NCBI GenBank assembly: GCA_003519585.1
Contig: DOWL01000142.1
Coordinates: forward strand, 14,477-24,919
Length of the DNA: 10,443 nt
Origin: Nocardioides sp.
GTDB taxonomy: Bacteria > Actinomycetota > Actinomycetes > Propionibacteriales > Nocardioidaceae
Direction: 5' to 3'
Numbering within the stretch: the first letter of the stretch is position 1; the number at the start of each line of letters is the position of its first letter. Position numbers and translations under genes: made by a program. Shown here piece after piece: positions 6,504 to 10,443 of this stretch. The notes beneath the pieces are model-generated. The model did not search any database and had not been told where the DNA came from. It was given only the letters and a program-made list of their open reading frames with translations.

Positions 6504-8705
6504 CTAGGAGACCGTCGTGAGCAGCTGCGTGGCGCGGGTCAGCACGACGTAGAGGGTGGCGCGGCCGGTCACGGACTCGGCCTCGATCTCCTCGGGCCGG
6601 ACCACCACGATGCCGTCGAACTCCAGTCCCTTGGTGTCGAGTCCGGTGAGGACGACCACGCGGTCCTCGCCGGAGGGCGCGACGGAGGAGTCGATCGCCG
6701 ATCGTGCCCCAGGCGCGTCGGCGGCGAGCTCGGGCCACGACGCCAGCCAGGCGTTGGCTTCGGACCGGCGCGCGACCGGCACCACGATGCCGACCGTGCC
6801 GGAGACCTCACCGGCGACCTCGAGCACCGCCTGCCTGGTCGCTGCCTCGAGGTCACTGACGCCGGTGATCTCGCGCGGCATAACCCCCGTCGAGCGGACC
6901 GCGGTGGGCAGGTCGGCGTCGAGCCCGACCCGCTCGGCGTACGCCGCGGCGTATTCGTAGATCTCGGCGGAGTTGCGGTAGTTGGTGGAGAGGTGGAAGT
7001 CGTGCCGCTCCTTGTTCTCCAGTGCGGTCGCGCGCGCCTCGGCCGCCTCGGCGGGGTCTGGCCACGACGACTGCGCCGGATCGCCGACGATCGTCCACGA
7101 TGCCGTCTTGCCGCGCCGGCCGACCATCCGCCACTGCATCGGGGTGAGGTCCTGGGCCTCGTCGACGAGGACGTGGGCGAACGGGTCGTCCTCGAGGCGG
7201 TACATCGGCGGCGCCCAGGCCCGGCCCGACGGTGCGAACTCACGGTCGGAGGCGGTCATCAGCTCCTGGACGTCGACGCCGCCGGTCAACAGGGAGGTCT
7301 CGTCGAGGTCGCGCTCGTCCTCGGTGCGGGTGGGTACGTCGCCGAGCGCGTAGCGCAGCTCGTCGATCAACGGCACGTCCTCGACCGAGAGGTCCGTGCC
7401 GGTGCCCCACGACTTGGTCAGCAGTCGCTGCTCCTCATGGCCGAGGAGGCCGTCGGACACCTGGGCGAGCAGGTCGGGGTCGCGCAGCCAGCCGAGCACG
7501 GTGGGTGCGTCGAGCGGGGGCCACCAAGCGAGCACGAAGTCGAGGAACTCGTCGTTGCCGAGCAGGTCGTCCTCGAACGCCTCGCGGCCCCGGTCGCGAC
7601 CGCGCTCACCGCGGACCTGGCTCCACAAGGCGTCGATGAGCGCGCCGGCCACCCGCGGCAGCTGGCGGTTGCGGCGGCCCTGTGACATCAGCTGGCGACG
7701 AATCCGGCCGAGACGGCCGCGATCGAGGAGGAGTACGTCGTCGCGCCAGAAGATCCGGAACGACTCCGGGCTGCCCGGCGCCTGGAGCCGCGCGGCCCGG
7801 CGCAGCAGGGTGGCCATCCGGGCCGAACCCTTGATGTCGGCGATCGCGGGCTCGTCGTGGCGAGTGGCCCGGAGCCCGTCGACGACCTCACCCAGCGAGC
7901 GCAGCGCGACCGCGGTCTCGCCGAGGCTCGGCAGCACCCGCTCGATGTAGCGCATGAACACGCCGCTCGGGCCGACCACGAGGACGCCACCGCTCTCATA
8001 GCGGCGCCGGTCGGTGTAGAGCAGGTACGCCGCCCGGTGCAGAGCGACCACGGTCTTGCCGGTGCCGGGCCCGCCGCTGATCGAGGTGACCCCACGGCTG
8101 GGCGCCCGGATCGCGCGATCCTGCTCGGCCTGGATAGTGGCGACGATCGAGTGCATCGTCCGGTCGCGGGCCCGGGAGAGCTGGGCCATCAGGGCGCCCT
8201 CTCCCACGATCGGGAGCTCGACGCCGTCGGCCTCCAGCTCGGCCAGCGCCTCCGAGTCGAGCAACTCGTCCTCGACGCCCACCACCCGGGGGCCCGAGGA
8301 GCGCAGCACCCGGCGCCGTACGACGCGGCGCGGGTCGGCGGCCGTGGCTTGGTAGAAGACCGCCGCGGCCGGGGCGCGCCAGTCGATGAGCAGCGAGTCG
8401 CGGTGCTCGTCGCGCAGGCCGATCCGGCCGATGTAGCGCGGCTCCCGGTCGACGGAGTGCTGGAGGTCGAGGCGGCCGAAGACCAGCCCTTCGTGCGCCG
8501 CGTCGAGCTGCGCGATCCGACGTGCAGCCTGGTAGACCATCGCGTCGCGCTCGACCAAGCCACCCTCGTGACCCAGCTTGCCCCGGTTCTGACCCTCGCG
8601 CGCCAGCTGTTGGGCGTTGCGCGCGGACTCCTCCAACTGGAGGTAGACCCGGTCGACGAAGGCCTGTTCAGCCTCGATCTGTGCTTCGACCAGCTCGTCG
8701 TTCAA
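6504..8705 (-). CDS. helD: HelD/HelR-type SF1 ATPase, RNA polymerase recycling factor
   Basis: A UvrD/Rep-like ATPase of 733 residues. Actinobacterial HelD proteins bind RNA polymerase, pull it off DNA and recycle stalled complexes; HelR versions also displace rifamycins. Residues 1-65 form the charged N-terminal helical region expected to be a coiled coil reaching into the polymerase. The SF1 motifs follow in order: Walker A GGPGTGKT at 211-218, Walker B LVDEAQD at 513-519, GDPAQS at 541-546, NYRNS at 575-579, TGLDTKGLEFD at 687-697 and YVVLTRAT near 719-726. The split between Walker A and B, about 300 residues, fits the HelD-specific insertion. I chose the TTG at 8705 because GAGGGG sits eight bases upstream; the frame stays open to 8771, but that extension crosses a hairpin and has no family look. 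A -10-like TAGGCT and an inverted repeat lie upstream, suggesting its own promoter. Rifamycin protection is inference. Confidence 0.9.
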   Translation of the reverse strand: MNDELVEAQIEAEQAFVDRVYLQLEESARNAQQLAREGQNRGKLGHEGGLVERDAMVYQAARRIAQLDAAHEGLVFGRLDLQHSVDREPRYIGRIGLRDEHRDSLLIDWRAPAAAVFYQATAADPRRVVRRRVLRSSGPRVVGVEDELLDSEALAELEADGVELPIVGEGALMAQLSRARDRTMHSIVATIQAEQDRAIRAPSRGVTSISGGPGTGKTVVALHRAAYLLYTDRRRYESGGVLVVGPSGVFMRYIERVLPSLGETAVALRSLGEVVDGLRATRHDEPAIADIKGSARMATLLRRAARLQAPGSPESFRIFWRDDVLLLDRGRLGRIRRQLMSQGRRNRQLPRVAGALIDALWSQVRGERGRDRGREAFEDDLLGNDEFLDFVLAWWPPLDAPTVLGWLRDPDLLAQVSDGLLGHEEQRLLTKSWGTGTDLSVEDVPLIDELRYALGDVPTRTEDERDLDETSLLTGGVDVQELMTASDREFAPSGRAWAPPMYRLEDDPFAHVLVDEAQDLTPMQWRMVGRRGKTASWTIVGDPAQSSWPDPAEAAEARATALENKERHDFHLSTNYRNSAEIYEYAAAYAERVGLDADLPTAVRSTGVMPREITGVSDLEAATRQAVLEVAGEVSGTVGIVVPVARRSEANAWLASWPELAADAPGARSAIDSSVAPSGEDRVVVLTGLDTKGLEFDGIVVVRPEEIEAESVTGRATLYVVLTRATQLLTTVS

Positions 8706-8741
8706 TGAGTCGTCCCCTCGGCCCCACCCGTGCACTTCCCA

Positions 8742-8776
8742 GCCTTGCCGATTCGTGCGGCAAGCTCCCAAGCCTA
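8742..8776 (-). promoter_or_regulatory. helD promoter region with rifamycin-associated-element-like inverted repeat
   Basis: On the minus strand, TAGGCT (8776 to 8771) is a TAnnnT -10 candidate; no good -35 is seen. Next come GGGAGCTTGC (8769 to 8760), ten bases, and GGCAAGGC (8749 to 8742). CTTGCCG and CGGCAAG within this pair as a 7-bp stem with a 7-base loop. From memory the rifamycin-associated element is GGGGCTTGCGGCAAGGCCC, so the halves resemble it but are pushed apart by 10 bp. The relation is tentative. Confidence 0.4.
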
Positions 8777-8834
8777 ACTCGCAATGGGGCGGGTGGAGTC
8801 ATCCGTTCAGGTCAGGCACCGCCACCCGTGCGGA

Positions 8835-9608
8835 TCAGGACGTGCGGGTCAGGAAGGCGGTCATCGCCGCCTTCGCCTCCTCGGAGGCGAAGAGGGAGGC
8901 GCTCAACGCGGCCATCTCCTCGCCACCGGCGTCGATCCGGGCCACCAGGCTGGCGTTGAGGATCCGCTTGGATTCCCGCAACCCCTGGGGTGCCCCGGTC
9001 GCGAGGCTGGCACACAGCGCCGCCACCTCCTCCGTGAGCCGGTCGGCGGGCACCGCGCTGGTCACCAGGCCGTACGCCGCCGCGTCGGTGCCGCTGAACA
9101 CCTCGCCGCCCAGCGTCGTGAGGGCCGCGGCGCGCGAGTTCATGCGGTGCAGGACGGTGAGCGAGATGATCGCCGCAGCCAGCCCGAGCTTGACCTCGGT
9201 GAGCGCGAAGCTCGCGTCCTCGGCTGCGACGGCGATGTCAGCAGCGGCCACGATGCCGATGCCTCCGGCGCGGACCGGTCCGCCCACCTCCACGACCACC
9301 GGCTTGCTCATCGTCACGATCAGCCGCTGCAGGGCGACGATCCGCCGGGCACCTACCTCCATACCCTCCGTGCTCGCCTCGGACAGATCGGCGCCGGAGC
9401 AGAACACCCGACCCGACGAGCGGATCACCACGACCCGCACCGTCTCGTCGGCCGCGGCCGCCTCCAACCGCTCGAACAGCTCGGCGACCAGTTGCCGCGA
9501 GAGTGCGTTGCGATTGTGCGGGCTGTCCAGGGTGATCGTGGCGACCGCGTCGCCGACATCGAGGTGGACCAGCTCTGTCGCGGATGACTCGGGCACCTGT
9601 GCTGTCAC
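8835..9608 (-). CDS. Enoyl-CoA hydratase/isomerase family protein, 3-methylglutaconyl-CoA hydratase (LiuC)-like
   Basis: A crotonase-fold enzyme of 257 residues that would hydrate or isomerise an acyl-CoA in the cytoplasm. CSGADL at 70-75 and GGPVRAGGIG at 109-118 build the oxyanion hole that binds the thioester. FALTEVKLGL gives a catalytic Glu, E138. The other Glu of classic hydratases (in GGGCE) is replaced by hydrophobic residues (GIGIV). AGGIGIVAA with SFALTEVKLGL is the pattern I know from methylglutaconyl-CoA and isohexenylglutaconyl-CoA hydratases (LiuC/AtuE) of leucine and terpene breakdown. A general fatty-acid hydratase is the alternative. No leucine-pathway neighbour is visible. 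The GTG at 9608 is chosen because the conserved region begins soon after and an upstream extension would run into the divergent acetyltransferase gene, 19 bp away. helD lies downstream on the same strand after 129 bp. Confidence 0.85.
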   Translation of the reverse strand: MTAQVPESSATELVHLDVGDAVATITLDSPHNRNALSRQLVAELFERLEAAAADETVRVVVIRSSGRVFCSGADLSEASTEGMEVGARRIVALQRLIVTMSKPVVVEVGGPVRAGGIGIVAAADIAVAAEDASFALTEVKLGLAAAIISLTVLHRMNSRAAALTTLGGEVFSGTDAAAYGLVTSAVPADRLTEEVAALCASLATGAPQGLRESKRILNASLVARIDAGGEEMAALSASLFASEEAKAAMTAFLTRTS

Positions 9609-9627
9609 AGGGTGAAGACTGCCCCAC

Positions 9628-10071
9628 GTGAGCGATGTGCGGTTCCTCCGGGTCCACGGCGAGCCGGGTCTCGAAGACTGGCGTCGCGTGCACAACGAGA
9701 TCATCCCCACCGACCCGCTCTCACTCGACGAGGTGCGCGAGCGTGCGGACCGGCACCGGCTCGAGGTCGCCTACCTCGACGACGTCGCCGTGGGGAACTC
9801 CACGGTCCGCCGGCCGACCGAGGACGAAGGTGCGATGGTCATCGCGCGGGTGCTGCCGCCGTACCGGCGCCGCGGACTCGGCACCGAGCTCTTCCACCGC
9901 GGGCTGTCGGTGGCGCGGGCGTGGGCGGACGAACGGCCGGTCGAGACCGTCGTACTCGCCTCGAACCAGGAGGGCCTGGAGTTCGCGCTGGCCCACGGCT
10001 TCGTGGAGGTGGAGCGGTATCTCCTCCCGGGGGCGACGGTTCCGTACGTCGCCCTGGCGCGTCGGGTTTGA
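9628..10071 (+). CDS. GNAT-family N-acetyltransferase
   Basis: A small cytoplasmic protein of 147 residues with the GNAT fold, which moves an acetyl group from acetyl-CoA to an amine. Motif A is clear: [18 protein letters not shown] at about 72-89, where RRRGLG is the pyrophosphate-binding loop. [18 protein letters not shown] at about 111-128 is the C-terminal part usual in GNATs (N-x-x-x-x-x-F-x-x-x-x-GF). The substrate cannot be told. The GTG at 9628 gives the normal start [16 protein letters not shown] 12 bases upstream is a loose Shine-Dalgarno and also covers the start of the divergent hydratase gene, so the two promoters must overlap. The length is typical of a single-domain member. Confidence 0.88.
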   Translation: MSDVRFLRVHGEPGLEDWRRVHNEIIPTDPLSLDEVRERADRHRLEVAYLDDVAVGNSTVRRPTEDEGAMVIARVLPPYRRRGLGTELFHRGLSVARAWADERPVETVVLASNQEGLEFALAHGFVEVERYLLPGATVPYVALARRV

Positions 10072-10112
10072 CGGTCGCGGTGGTCGGAAACCTGTCATCG
10101 ACGACGAGTGTG

Positions 10113-10128
10113 CTTTGATCGATCCAAG
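10113..10128. promoter_or_regulatory. 16-bp operator-like palindrome upstream of the debranching-enzyme gene
   Basis: CTTTGATCGATCCAAG is symmetric about a central CG with seven of eight pairs matching. It ends 37 bp before the GTG of the next gene. An even palindrome with a central CG is the usual shape of LacI-family operators, and such regulators often control starch and maltose genes. A GCCAG/CTGGC hairpin (10128-10132 with 10141-10145) follows. Confidence 0.4.
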
Positions 10129-10155
10129 CCAGTCGGCATCCTGGCGCCGGGGGAC

Positions 10156-10160
10156 GGAGG
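10156..10160 (+). promoter_or_regulatory. Ribosome binding site deciding the GTG start of the debranching-enzyme gene
   Basis: GGAGG, five bases before the GTG at 10166, fixes the start of the last gene. It is the strongest Shine-Dalgarno in the window. Confidence 0.8.
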
Positions 10161-10165
10161 AACGG

Positions 10166-10443
10166 GTGGAGGTCTGGCCGGGTCGCGCCTATCCCCTCGG
10201 CGCGACGTTCGATGGCAGTGGCACCAACTTCGCGATCTTCAGCGAAGTGGCCGAGCGCATCGAGCTCTGTCTCTTCGACGAGGCCGGCGTCGAATCACGG
10301 GTGGAGCTGACCGAGGTCGACGCGTACGTCTGGCACGGCTACCTGCCCCGCATCCAGCCCGGCCAGCGGTACGGCTACCGCGTCCACGGACCGTGGGACC
10401 CCGCACGCGGCCTGCGCTGCAACCCGGCCAAGCTGCTGCTCGA
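10166..10443 (+). CDS. glgX: GlgX/TreX-type glycogen debranching enzyme, N-terminal part
   Basis: The first 92 codons of an isoamylase-type debranching enzyme, which cleaves alpha-1,6 branches of glycogen or limit dextrin in the cytoplasm. It opens [21 protein letters not shown], then [37 protein letters not shown] and NPAKLLLD. This is the family 48 carbohydrate-binding module in the wording shared by GlgX and TreX. The GH13 catalytic domain lies beyond the window, so activity cannot be judged. The start is fixed by GGAGG. A 94-bp gap separates it from the acetyltransferase gene. In actinobacteria this gene often sits beside treY and treZ of trehalose synthesis; that would be visible only further right. 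Confidence 0.92.
   Translation, partial: MEVWPGRAYPLGATFDGSGTNFAIFSEVAERIELCLFDEAGVESRVELTEVDAYVWHGYLPRIQPGQRYGYRVHGPWDPARGLRCNPAKLLL

Noticed and set aside
6295..6507. Small plus-strand frame of 70 codons in the gene-free region
   Set aside because: It consists of repeat and palindrome sequence, has no Shine-Dalgarno and yields an Arg/Ser-rich product.
8706..8771. Extension of helD to 8771
   Set aside because: It runs through the inverted repeat; the TTG at 8705 has GAGGGG eight bases upstream.

Overview
This is a high-GC (about 70% by eye) stretch of actinobacterial chromosome. GTG/TTG starts, strong G/C preference at third codon positions, a probable leaderless promoter and the gene set all fit a soil actinomycete, with Nocardioides or its relatives as the likeliest group. 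I saw no rRNA, tRNA, CRISPR array, insertion sequence or prophage gene.

Layout. Six genes lie on the minus strand and two on the plus strand. From left to right they are: a PhzE/TrpEG-type chorismate-utilising synthase fused to its glutaminase (minus, C-terminus just outside the window); a secreted GH5 glycosidase of the endoglycoceramidase/steryl-glucosidase type (minus, 33 bp upstream of the synthase and perhaps co-transcribed); an unrecognised protein of about 458 residues with a possible zinc site (minus); a secreted Cys-rich SGNH hydrolase with OatA-like catalytic blocks (minus); a HelD-type RNA-polymerase-associated ATPase (minus); a LiuC-like enoyl-CoA hydratase (minus); a small GNAT acetyltransferase (plus, divergent from the hydratase with 19 bp between start codons); and the first 92 codons of a GlgX/TreX glycogen-debranching enzyme (plus).

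The genes do not form one pathway. This looks like an ordinary mosaic of housekeeping and surface/lipid-metabolism functions with one lower-GC orphan gene. The most interesting signals are non-coding. They are: (1) a perfect AGAAC-n2-GTTCT palindrome, close to the KstR/TetR steroid-regulon operator, next to a TACACT -10 box and a leaderless GTG of the GH5 gene; (2) an inverted repeat in front of helD whose halves resemble a rifamycin-associated element split by 10 bp; (3) a gene-free stretch at 6212-6503 holding two identical 15-bp operator-like near-palindromes, a 19-bp palindrome and a terminator-like hairpin; (4) a 16-bp LacI-like palindrome in front of the debranching-enzyme gene; and (5) short dispersed similarities between intergenic regions. 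I found no convincing new multi-gene system.
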